Assembly: GCA_036852015.1 (NCBI GenBank)
Contig: JAANDG010000073.1
Location: 62,001 to 126,000 of the forward strand
Direction: 5' to 3'
DNA: 64,000 bases
DNA from: Pelodera strongyloides
Lineage: Eukaryota > Nematoda > Chromadorea > Rhabditida > Rhabditidae
Shown: positions 1 through 15,300 of the stretch, piece by piece
How positions within the stretch are numbered: position 1 is the first letter of the stretch
Layout of the letters: each line of letters begins with the position of its first letter
The notes under the pieces: model-generated
The model's database searches: none
Seen by the model: only the letters and a program-made list of their open reading frames with translations
Told to the model about the DNA's origin: nothing
Position numbers and translations under genes: made by a program

Positions 1-1179
1 TATTTGTACGATTAGTTAATAAAGGAGTCAGAGACTCCCACACAGAGGTCCCTATTGGGGTCGGTGAATCAAAAAGTAGCGAGGTGCTAAAAACGACTGG
101 CGAACAGAACGGTGCGCCGCGAAGGAATTGACGTTGTGCGGTCAAAGAAGACATGTGTGCCTACCTATCGCCGCGCACCATCCCTCGTTTCCTTAGCATC
201 CAATAGTAGGCCAAAGGTCCACATGTGTTGTTCAGCTCAAAACAAACTAGAAGTTAAAAGTATCTGATAGTTAAAGGATTCTATAATATGTTGTCCTTCT
301 CTCTCCTTTGGAATTATAATTGCGTTTTTTCAAATTAGTTTTGCCATCCTATACGTATACATAATGAACCTTACATCTTCTATACCTCTCTAATTAATTA
401 GCTACCATTGGCACCGCGTTACAGTAATCATAGTATGCATGCTATCCTAATCCGCCGGCTTAGGGCCCACGTGCGGGTCCGCCCATTTGCGGGCCACTCT
501 GTCTGAGAGCACGGTGCTTATTTAGTGCGCAATGGCTCAGCCTTTGTTAAATTCATCCTATTTTCGCACTCGAATTACCCCTTCCTGGGAGTTAGATCAT
601 ATGACGTAATACAAAATTGCTACTTTATATTACCTAATTGTAAGGATAAGAATGTTAGGAGTTGTGCTTTTACAAGTGAAAGCTATCATGATTTCGACGG
701 GTTTTTGTAAAGCGAAATACCGGTCGATTTTTGAAACACATCGAGTATACCAGCAACCTTATGCAGCTTATGCAAATGGATCTAAATTATAATAAAAAAA
801 AACCGAGCTAATTTCGAGTAACTTAGCATAAATACGAAGAATTCAGTTGTCCACGATGCGCTTCAAAACCCGGTCGGTATTTCGCTTTAACTTCTCGTTA
901 TTCCAAATGTAAATTTTCCAAGACAATTCGCTAATACAGTTTGAAGGAACGTACGTTTGAAATATATGTTCTCTTCTACTTGTTAGGCTTTCTTTTAAAA
1001 TTAATAGGTTTCTCATATTTCATAATAAAATCGAATTGAGCCATTGTTTTCAGAAGGAATATCGCGACGAATCTTTACTAAATTTGTCAAATTGCTGACG
1101 AATCGCTGATTCGCTGACAGATATATCGCTAACGTACCTCCATATCGCTGAAGAATCGCTGTTAAATTTTTGTGGGAAA
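1..1179. other. Intergenic stretch before the first gene
   Basis: No exon with supporting splice sites was found on either strand. The stretch holds one family-A inverted-repeat element (708-890), and at about 1090-1160 several loose copies of a short ATCGCTG-like word just upstream of the first gene. Promoter elements could not be identified. A gene whose exons lie mostly left of the window cannot be excluded. Confidence 0.5.
708..890. repeat. Inverted-repeat element, family A copy 1
   Basis: Ends are near-perfect inverted repeats: AAGCGAAATACCGGTCG on the left and the reverse complement of AAAGCGAAATACCGACCG on the right, about 180 bp apart, with TAA or TTAA at the borders. The same ends occur at 2836, 5095, 34942 and 61362. 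The short length, terminal inverted repeats and absence of a coding frame fit a MITE, a non-autonomous DNA transposon. The interior contains the stretch TGCAGCTTATGCAAATG, which recurs on the other strand in sister copies. Confidence 0.8.
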
Positions 1180-5452
<4,273 letters not shown>

Positions 5453-7116
5453 TGCCACCAATGATCACAGAAAACTCTGTCACGTGCCGCACTTATTTGA
5501 CACTAAAAGGGTGCGCGGCCCCAGTTCGGCACCATTCTGGCACTTATTTGGCCCTCGCTGCACGCGGCCGACGTTGTTTTGCATATTTATTTGTTACCAT
5601 TTATCTTTTATTTTTAGTTGTCTATTTGTATATTATAAATTTGCAGTATTTAGTTGTGTTTCCTCTCCCGATCGGCTATTTACAGTATGACTTGCTTGTA
5701 TATGCGGTACATTTCATAAATAATAAATCAATCGTTTTACGCTTCAAGAGCGTTTTCATACGCTTTCATAATCATTAGTTATTAATGTACTGCTTGTGGT
5801 CGAGCTCCAACTCATAAGCATATATCTAACAATAAGCACTGGAAGTTTCTAATCACGTACCACTAGGTTAGATATTTGTATACACTTCATAACTTATTTG
5901 AGAGGAAAATATTTTCCGTTTCTTTTGTTCTCTTCTAATTATTGTCATCATCCAGCGAGATATCTTCATCATTTGCAGAACATGTCACTTGCTTTCCTTA
6001 TTGATTTGCATGCATATATCAGGGTTGAATTTCGGAATATATTTGTTGTTGATTATAAATATTCATTTACAATCTTTATTGATTTGTGACGAATGATTGA
6101 CAAAGGACATGTATAATATACACAACATTGAACATAAAGCATAGCAAAACATAATAACATAGTAGCAAAACATAAAATAATACATAAAACATAACATAAC
6201 ATATATGTGGTGGCGGCTAGACGCCTAACGCGGCTACGTCTCCGCGTTCCGCAGGATTTTAGCCACATTCAAGCTTCACTGGTAATCTATCAAGCAACAA
6301 GCTAATTTTCATCAATATAACTATCCCGTGTGAAATTTTACGACCTCAAGACATAAGTTTACTATATGTATATAACAGGTGAAAGTTCCCCTACATACTC
6401 CCGGTAGGAGCGCATGTTACCACAGCTTTACTCATGCTTATTCTTTTAGGTATCGGCATGTCGAAATCCAATATATAAGCATAGATCTGTCAATACTTGT
6501 ATTTATAAGAGTCCTGTCTGATTTATGCTTCATTGTCATGTTCATTCCTTTGTTTCCTTTCGTTTCCCTTTTATAATTCGATTCGATATCCAATACACAG
6601 TTGAAATGCTTAGTAATGAATGGCCAAAAGAGAAAAGTCGATAGAGAAGTGAAATCGGGAATTCAACGAAAAGACAAGGTTAATTCCGGCACTGGCGACG
6701 TCATTTCTACTTATTTATTTTAGTTTCTATACATTTTTCAGAACAAACAATTACATATTTCCTAAGTAAGACAATCATTTCTCACAATACATTTTTAGAT
6801 TCAGATTCATAGGTTATCATAGTGCAGTATTTGGAATTTTGTTTGCATTTTGTATCTATTGTTCTAAGAGGTATGAGGTATCACCGTGGATTTAAGACCG
6901 ATGAGAACAATTTCAAATCCATTCTGTGCTTTCACTGACATTTTCATGTAGCACATGGGATTATATCGTTTCACAACCAATGTTATACCACACCTTTCTC
7001 GTCCACGCTGTTTTCCGAACTCTTTTTCTTTTACAGTACTAATTATTGTGTTTTTTCTTTACTGTACGTTTACACATAAAATTGTAATCATTGATTGTTT
7101 CATGATTATTCCAGCG
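5453..7116. other. Intergenic stretch with no gene seen
   Basis: Between two plus-strand genes. The first 300 bp probably include the 3' UTR of the upstream gene (AATAAA near 5722). A-rich short repeats of the form CATAAAACATAACATA occupy about 6120-6205. The open frames across 5424-5778 and 6955-7203 lack flanking splice support, apart from the final 60 nt, which form the first exon of the next gene. Confidence 0.5.
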
Positions 7117-9411
7117 ATGAGATCGCACATTTGGTGGTGCTCAACGTTCGCTGTTCTCATTGCACTTGTCCTGCAGGTATTCATTTGCTCACATATCTTG
7201 TAGAGTGACCACGGTCCCGTGTTAGTATGACGGTGTCCTTCACAACAACACCTTAGGGTACCTTTTGGTTTGCGAGCTAATAGCCACTACCGCAAGAACT
7301 TATCTTCGTTGTCCCTACGACTCGTTGATCCAATAAACATTATTATTATTAGAGACTTTCAGAGAGAGGTAGAGGAAGTCGTGCTATGCTAAGTTTTTCC
7401 AAGAAGCAAGCCTTATTAGTCGCTAGGAACGAGTATCCGAGCTACCAGCAAATTGCTCCTCTTATTTGTACTTCCAACTACAAGCTTATTTTCTCACTGT
7501 AGATGAGTTCCCAGTTGCTTTTTCACGAGCATAACATTATGTGCCAATCTTTTGGTGACGATTAAAGCGAAATGCTAGCCCCTTTGGAAAATTTGCATAT
7601 GATAAGCAAATCCTATGTATCCTATGCTAATTTTGTACGATTGCCGTGGACGATCGTACAAAATTAGCATAGGATACATAGGATTTGATTATCATACGCA
7701 AATTTTCCAAAGAGGCTAGCATTTCGCTTTAACATTCCAGGTTTCCTCAGTTCCCACGATCCTCGCTGAGATTTCCCTCGCCACGACATCATCCCCAGCA
7801 AACGATACGGATTCTGATTCGGAAACTCCGTTCGAGAAAGTTGTCGACTTCACCAAAGGACTAATCGACAATGTAAAGAAGATATTCAACTATCTAGTGA
7901 AGGTGTAGTGGTTGGATGGTTTAACTTATCTGCTTACCTGTGCTAGCGAGATAAGGTAGTGATCGGTGAGAGAGAGAGAGGGTAGAGAGAGGGAGAGAGA
8001 GCACTGAGCGTGTGCAAGAGATATATATGTGGGGGTAGAGAGAAGGGTAGAGAGAGAATGAAGAGAGATAGAACGGCAGGGAATCTTATTCACGGATAAG
8101 AGAAGAATTCGCGAGAAATAACTAGAGGGAAGAAGCGAGAGAGAAAGAGTGAGAGGGAGGGAGAAATTTGGAGATAGCGGGGGCGTGAGAGAAGCTAATT
8201 GTAAGTTGAAGCTATATTTTAATTTTCACCACGAGTAATGACCGAACGCACATGAAGCTTATTCATGTGAAACTCTTTGCTTTATTGTTCCTTTCTTTCT
8301 GTTTTATTGGGAAATTAATAGCCGGAACGCACAATAGCATCAAACACTATACATCGATTTATAGTAAGTATACAAATCACTGAGAAGTTATTGAGAAGGT
8401 TGTAATAAGCTTAAGAGTTACCGCTTGCCCATGCGATATTATAAAAAAAAACAATCGATAGTACAAATACAACGGTTCTTACATTTAGTTGACGTCGAAT
8501 CACACGGCTTTATCTCCGTTATTTATAACAGCAGAATAAGAGTCAAAAAGAAAATCACAGAGCTTTCAAGTTCCTTTTATTTTGTTTTAGGTAAAGGATG
8601 CCATCGCAAGCGGAATTGATACAATGAGAAAGCTATTCGACGACGGAGACACGGTACGATGATTTATAAAATGTTAAATTACTATTGCTATGATGGTTGT
8701 ATAGTGGCTAGCACAGTCTGCTCCAAAACCAATATAAGCCGAGTTCGAATCGCGCCTGTGCGGCGATCAGGGGAACGTGAAAGATGTACAACTTATTTGA
8801 TACGTGACGCGCGCAGTTGGGCCTTGCAAAAATTCGGTACGTTTTCCACGTTCGTGTGGCGCGCCCCTTTTCCGCCTTTGGTGCGCGGACGCAATGACGG
8901 AGTTTTTTAGAAATCAAGTTGCTACTAGTGTTCATTTTGCATTCAAGTATTTCCCTCAAAAAATGCAAGAATATAGAAACTGAGTATGTGATAAAAGAAG
9001 TGGTATACGGTATACATTCAGTTAAAGGATAGTACAACAGCAGCTCCAGTGATGACTTCGAATCAACAATCATCAGGATCAACAGACGTAAGCCGCATGA
9101 CTTAAGTTTGATCCGCCACCCACTTCTGTTCTGTGAATCATTTGGCTTATTCTAATTAGTTTTTTTTTGAGCGGGAGCTTTTTCACGTTGTTCTATGATT
9201 TAAAGCGATATAACAACAGGTTTGTTATATAGGACAATTGCATTCCCATATGTTGTATGAATGTAAAGCTTTTGAAAATCGCTCAGTGTCGCACAGTCAG
9301 CACTACAGGGTTCACGACGTCCATCAAAGTTCAAACCAGCTGATATACCGCTTTAACTTGAAAGTTTAGGCTCCACAAGTGAAAGTCACCGATGCAACTA
9401 AGAAGGACTAA
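7117..9411 (+). CDS. Orphan small secreted protein, about 130 aa
   Basis: Five exons, all phase 0: 7117-7176, 7741-7902, 8591-8653, 9022-9087, 9370-9411 (TAA). The N-terminus is a clear signal peptide (MRSHIWWCSTFAVLIALVLQ), encoded exactly by exon 1. The mature part has a Ser/Thr/Asp-rich stretch (TTSSPANDTDSDSETP), then an amphipathic segment (FEKVVDFTKGLIDNVKK, with KDAIASGIDTMRKLFDDG after it), then a Thr/Ser/Gln tail ending ATKKD. There is no Cys after the signal peptide, so it is not a disulfide-knotted peptide. An acceptor-like TTATTCCAG lies two bases before the ATG. If the donor at 7903 is not used, translation stops at once (GTG TAG), giving a shorter form. AATAAA is at 9459. Function is unknown; a secreted or cuticle-associated role is only a guess. 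Confidence 0.7.
7563..7732. repeat. Inverted-repeat element, family D copy 1
   Basis: Arms TTAAAGCGAAATGCTAGCC and the reverse complement, with almost complete pairing of two 75-bp arms around CGATTGCCGTGGACGATCG. TTAA borders. Its right border lies 8 bp from the start of exon 2 of the small secreted protein gene, so the acceptor sequence CATTCCAG is all that separates element and exon. Confidence 0.9.
7966..8170. repeat. GA-rich low-complexity tract
   Basis: Interrupted GAGA runs in intron 2 of the small secreted protein gene, just after its donor at 7903. Confidence 0.85.
8700..8770 (+). repeat. tRNA-like element, possible SINE head
   Basis: Contains an A-box-like TGGCTAGCACAG and a B-box-like GAGTTCGAATCGC at the spacing found in tRNA genes, but no complete cloverleaf. 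tRNA-derived SINEs begin this way. A GC-rich segment follows to about 8905 and could be the body. It lies in intron 3 of the small secreted protein gene. No target duplication or A-rich tail was seen. Confidence 0.35.
9200..9356. repeat. Inverted-repeat element, family C copy 1
   Basis: Ends TTAAAGCGATATAAC and, inverted, TTAAAGCGGTATATC. Family C members pair a TATAAC-type end with a FKNRT-like inner word, TTTCAAAAACCGG, in other copies (10122, 34052, 60975). The right border is 13 bp from the acceptor of the last exon of the small secreted protein gene. Confidence 0.75.
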
Positions 9412-10687
9412 GCCAATACTCTGTTTTCTTCCATTTACTTAATTATGTCGTCATCCAGAATAAATACGATTTTTGTTTTGTTTGTTTTATTTATAAAGAT
9501 ACCAAGCAAGCAGCTACGCATCGTGGTAAATTTTAAAGCATTTGGAATTTGGGTCCTTTAATTGGAATAAATAGGTGCTCGACGTGTTTGGGAAAATTGG
9601 GCTTCAAGATCACTAAACATTTTAAACATTGAGAGGCACACAAAAGCTGACTATATAAAGCCTTCGGAAGTAAACTTATGCGGATTTTCTTGCGGAATTA
9701 CTGTCTGATGGGGTTTCCAAGTATGCTTTACCGTATTAGTATTTCACATATTAAATATTCACGTTTAGTTTCAAAATATGGTAGATTTGACAGAAACACG
9801 CACGGTTTTTGGCAAACCTCACGACAAGCTTGAGATTGTTGGTAAATTAGCATATACGCACTAATAGGATTCATGCTAATCTGACTTATTATTCACATAT
9901 GGAATCATCAGCGCGTGCGAGTGGAGAGGTAAATTAAAATTAAACTGTCTTTTATTGTGAACTTAATTAAAATAAACCACCAGTTGTTGAAAGGTGCCTA
10001 ATGTACGGCACAATTCAATGGAAAACAACCGTGCGACGATTATCATGGGAGGGTTTTTGCTGGTTTCATCTATATACCTATTTGTCACCCTCCTCGTCTC
10101 GGTGCCTCCTTTTCTATCTTTGAAGAGGTATAACATCCTGTTTTGAAACTTATGCTGGACGCTGTGTCCCTGCGTAATGACGATGCTGCGCGGTTTTTAG
10201 TCTACTAACATTCATTTACATGCAACATTAGGGACTTGTCCAACATACCTTTCTTAGCTGTCCAACATACGTTTCAAAAACCGACCGTTGTATCGCTTTA
10301 ATTGCCAGAATGCAAATTGTGTAATGCAGGTTGACCAACAAACGCAGAGACAAAAGTACGCCCACAAAGTTTTCTCTCCAAAAAATGTGATCAAAATCAA
10401 CAAGACGAGGTGAGATGTATATTAAATATTTTTCCTTTCAGTTACTAATAATAAAAGGATGTATTCTGATTTACCGCATAGCAAAGATAATTTTAACAGG
10501 AGAGGAGGGTGGTTGAAGGGTTTCAGACGGCAGAGTCTACATCTTAAGGCTACATGGGAAACTGAAAACCCTGACATGTGCCCGATCACGTCAGTAATCG
10601 AGGCATGATCGGGCACACATCGGTATTTTTTTTTTCGAAATCATCGGGCACATACTGAGTGTTTTCGCTTTCCCCCGGAGGTCCCGG
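9412..10687. other. Intergenic stretch with one inverted-repeat element
   Basis: Holds the 3' end of the small secreted protein gene, a family-C element (10122-10301) and an isolated family-E-like word (ATGGGGTTTCCAAGTATG near 9707). The 400 bp before 10688 should include the promoter and 5' UTR of the pseudokinase gene. No further exon was supported. Confidence 0.5.
10122..10301. repeat. Inverted-repeat element, family C copy 2
   Basis: Left part GGTATAACATCCTGTTTTGAAAC and right part GTTTCAAAAACCGACC plus GTATCGCTTTAA are mutually inverted with some divergence. About 180 bp, no coding frame. The words GCTGGAC and GTCCAAC inside are also inverted. Confidence 0.75.
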
Positions 10688-12255
10688 ATGGGGAATGGGG
10701 ACTCCCGGTGCCAATACGTCGGAAGGTACCCTGTTTTGCTTCTGTCCATGCTGCGTATGCGCACTTGAATACAACCTTTCATTCACAGCTACGAAGTGGA
10801 GCAAATACTACAGTACGGGGACTTTGGCGACCTTTATCGTGTCAAATGCAATGGGAAAAAGTTTCATTTGGTCACCGAATTGCAGAATGCTCCTTCGGCT
10901 TGTTCTAATATGTTGGTAAGCTGTACTTTCATATCATCTTTATAATGTCATCTATTTCATATCATCTTTATATCATCTTCATAATCCATATCTCTTTTAA
11001 ACAACTAGCGAAACAACGAGATAAGAGAAATAGCGGTATATATCTATGGAACCACAAGAATTGTCCTCACAGTGGTGCCGAAGAACCAGTAAAACTGAAA
11101 TGCGCAGTGTTAAAAAAAAGTATATTTTCCCTGCACCGCCCCCTATGACCTATGACCTTTACTAACAATGATAATAATAAAACCTTTTCAGAAAGCTGGT
11201 GAACTACTTATTGAGAAGTCGTTACTCCCAATGGAGAAGAAGAAACACTTTCCATGGTTGGTTTCGTAATGGCACATCGCGTACATGTTCGCTGTCGTAT
11301 AGGATACCTCGCCTCTTGCAATCGCAGCCTCCTCGCGCCCGCGCCGCACACTATGCGTCTTCTACGCCCGATTGTTCTCATCCACGCACGCCCGCGTGGC
11401 TCACTGCCACTACCTAATACTGTCGTGTATGCTGCACGCTATAGCTCTAATGCGGTCTTCAGCAGCTCGAATGATAAACTTACAAAGTGAAAACGTTTGC
11501 TTACAGCACCGAGAACATGGGCACAGACAAGCTATTTAAATACCTTGTTTATCGATGTATCGGACCGCCCATTCCTGATATACGCCGTTACATTATCAAA
11601 GCGAATTTTATGTGGGTTATGGTTACTCATACTTATTTAGGGGAAAAATGAATATTCATATGAAAAAAAATAGTAAAATAGGGTAAGTAAGAGAATGAAA
11701 CCCAATTTGATCCTTTATGCTGATCATCTATCAAGTCAAAAAACACATTTCAGACCACGAGAAGCGATGAATCTCACGATACAAACGTACTTTTTGATAG
11801 AAACCATGCACAATCTCGGATTTGTACATGGGTATGTGTGCTTGGTGGTGGCTTTGTTCTTATACTAACTACTTTAGAGTCACTATCCCTAAACGTGGTG
11901 CAACCTTTCCACACGCAGCCGGCGTACCGTAAGAATAGCTATTAGCAATTAGCTTCAACAAGAGATTTGTTTCTTTGCAACACGCCACAACTGTGAATTT
12001 ACAACGAGCGCATTTATCCATTCGTGTGTGTCTTTGCGTACTTGCCATGTATTTAAGTCTCCCGGCGCATGACACTATCAAAAACGTTTTGAAGTTTCAT
12101 TCAAATTTAGAAGCATTTGTCCAGCTGCTTTCTCTCTTGGACTACAGAAAGACGAAATGACGGTGATACTAAATTCGTTTGGACGCGTCAAGCGTTTTCG
12201 TGGCAAGGATGGAACTTTGAGGTTCTTTTTTTCTTGGAAAGCGAGCACAGAATAG

Positions 12256-12311
<56 letters not shown>

Positions 12312-15300
12312 AGAAAGGGAGAGAGAGAAATAAAGAAAGGGAGATAGTGAAGGAGAGAGGAACATGGAGGAAAAGGTACAGATAAAAAAAGCTAACGAAA
12401 TATTCAGGAAAAAGAAGAAGACCGCAGTTTTCTATGGATCCCTTATATTCTGTTCCCGTGACACGCATAGAAAACATGATTACGGAACCAGAGACGATAT
12501 GGAGTGTTGGTGAGAGGATTTGTTTATTAAAAATTTGCCGAGAAGCTGGGCTTAAAGCCTTTGTCAAGCAAAACAAACAGACACCACCCTGCTGATTGGT
12601 ACATTTAACACACACATTGGTACATTGGTATATTGAACGTTTCGGCCCACTAACGGATGTCGATTTACGCTGAGGGTTTATGTGCTTTAGTGTTGATTAG
12701 GTGAGGAATGACAGAAGAGATTTGGCCCGAGATCACAAGTAGGCAAAGAAACGTTGAATGCCCAACAATTCAGGTTCTACACGATATGCGACATTTTTGA
12801 TGACGGAAATCCACCATGGAAACCGAAAAATAAGTGTCGTCAACCGCCAGAGGAGGCAATTCTAGCCAAGAAGGAGGCCCTCTTTCAAGGTATACGCTAT
12901 AAGTGATTGGCTGGACCAAACATAAATCCTTATCGTTTGTAAGGGTTTCTTTTAAAAAGTGTTTCTACATTCTACGAGTTTTTCGGGGGAAGTGGTAAAT
13001 CTTGTATACACACCGAATGTCGGGTTATATTCCGCGCTTTTACTCCAATTTCCATTTATCCAACAACGTTTGAACGTCTGGTCGGTGATTTTGGCGTTGG
13101 CATGCCCAGCAGCCGGCTGTTATTTTGCTTTAAACTTTTCCAGGAAAGCATGCCGGTTTCGAGTCAATACCCAACTGCCTATGGAATCTGCTTCCACTAA
13201 TTGAAAGGGGCGGAGATGAATTAGAATATGCAGCGTACAGGAAGATCGTCAGTGACTGCGTGAATAGTATGGTGAGTTCCCTCTATCTTCGTCCTCTCCA
13301 CTCTCCCTCTCCCTCTCCCTCTCTCTCTCTCTGAATCTCTCTCTCTCTCTCTCTCTTTAAATCTCTCTTTGAATGCTTTCTTTCTCTGTCTTCGGCAATA
13401 CACACTGTTTCAGAAGACGTCACAAGGATGTCTAAGCACGGCAAGCTGGATCGGCTACAGTGAACTGATAGAGGCGCAGATTCCGAAACCAAAACGACCC
13501 AAGCCGTCGGAATACACCGGAGCAGATGTTGATGAGATACGGGTGAGACATATGTGGGTTGTGGTGCGTGCGCGCGTGTGTGTTGTGTGAGTGCGCCTGT
13601 ATAAACGTCAAATCCTTTGAAGTCTTGATCCTAAACTTGTCAAACAGTAAACTCGTACTCCTTTTCAGTCCGCTGAAAACCAGAGCAAGAGCAATTCGGT
13701 TAGTTTTTTTGAAGAATAAAATCAATTACTTGGTTACGCACCACTGTTTTGCTTTATTTACTTATTCTAAGGTTTATTACGATGCTTAGGCTTAGGCTTA
13801 GGCTTTCAGTTTCCTTTGCGGCGGATCCAAGCTTCACTCATACGTACGTTCTTTTTTTTGGGATTCTGAATAATCCATCCGGCTTCAAGATATTTTCTGT
13901 ACCATTTATTTTGCAATTCTGTAAAATAAGTTTACTCTAGCCGCTAAATTGAATGTTTATACCATTAGTCAAATGTGTATAATTGCTATTCATTGCAGCG
14001 CAAGAAGCATGGAGGCAGCAAAAGAAAGAGGGCAGCTAACAATGTATGTTATAATTGCTTCAAGCGAGCCAAGCTCAATTTTCATTCAGTTAGCTTTAGA
14101 TAGATTCAATGTGCTTTCAAATAGAATTTTTGATTTACAAACACTCTTCCAACCTACGAACACGATGAGATAGTAAATGGGCATGGGGGTACTGTATATG
14201 TTAATATGTACTTGTTTCATCAAGAGCCACGCTTATCCAAACCTCACTTTTTAGAAAAAGGACAAGAAGAATAGTGATGACTCCGACGGTAAGTGTCTCC
14301 CTCAATTCTGAATTTCATGAATTTACTCTGCGCCGATATTATGGTAATTGCTCGGTTACTGGACCCTCTCCATGGCCCATCCCTTCTAACCAAAACGCAA
14401 TGTAATACGAACCTTTCTCGCATGTCAACTCAATTGACCGGCATGAGAAGCTCGTGGGTGGTCTACGAGCTCGTGGGTGGTCTACGAGATCGTGGGTGGT
14501 CTACGAAGAGGAAAAATTAGCAACTTCTTGTTTCAGAACGCAAGAAATCCTCGGAAGAAGAAGACGTGTGTTCTACCACTTTTTCTTTGACTTTCCTATC
14601 ACTATCCTTTCAACTTTCTTCTCTGTTTCTCTGATCTCTCTCTCACTGTCTCGAACTCTATACATATCTCCATATATATTCCCTCTCACTCCTTCTGTTC
14701 TCCTCTCTTTTTCTACTCCCTCCCTCTTTCTCTCTTTATTTTATATTTTCCAAACTAGTTCTACGTAACTTTCACATAGGACGCTAAGAGAGGTGTACCG
14801 CGGACGATGGCGAACACTACACTGAAAAAGAAGGATAAAGAGAAGGAAAAGAAGCCAACGCCAGAGGAAATAGTGGATGGTTCGGATGAGAGGGACGACG
14901 ACGTGGTCAGTCTAGAAGATATAGATTAGTAAATCGGAATCCCCTTTCTGCACCACTTGGTATGTATTCCATCGATACTCTGCAGTATATATTCTCGTTC
15001 TCCCTGTCGTGTTCTCCCTTGCTCTCGCCCTTCTCTCCAATGTACATGCAAAATCGTTATGACCCAGTCCTAGTTACCATAAGCTAAGGAGTACTCTACC
15101 TTAGGGAGGTAAAAAGGCCTGCCCAGCTAAGGGAGGACGTCCAATTGTGAAACCGACGGTAGTGAAGAAGGAGAAGGAAGTCGACAAGAAGAGATCCAAT
15201 GAGGACATGGTCGACGGGTCTGATGAGAGGGACGATGTCAGTGTGATGTCTTGCTTTTTCCTTTAGTCCTGTCTTCTAGTCATTTATTATTATTGATTGA

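Noticed and set aside
11878..11930. Exon (VTIPKRGATFPHAAG frame) after the VHG exon of the pseudokinase
   Set aside because: Phases do not reach the next exon. The segment starting at 12111 gives HGSICPAAF, which aligns with HRDIKPSNF and restores all phases.
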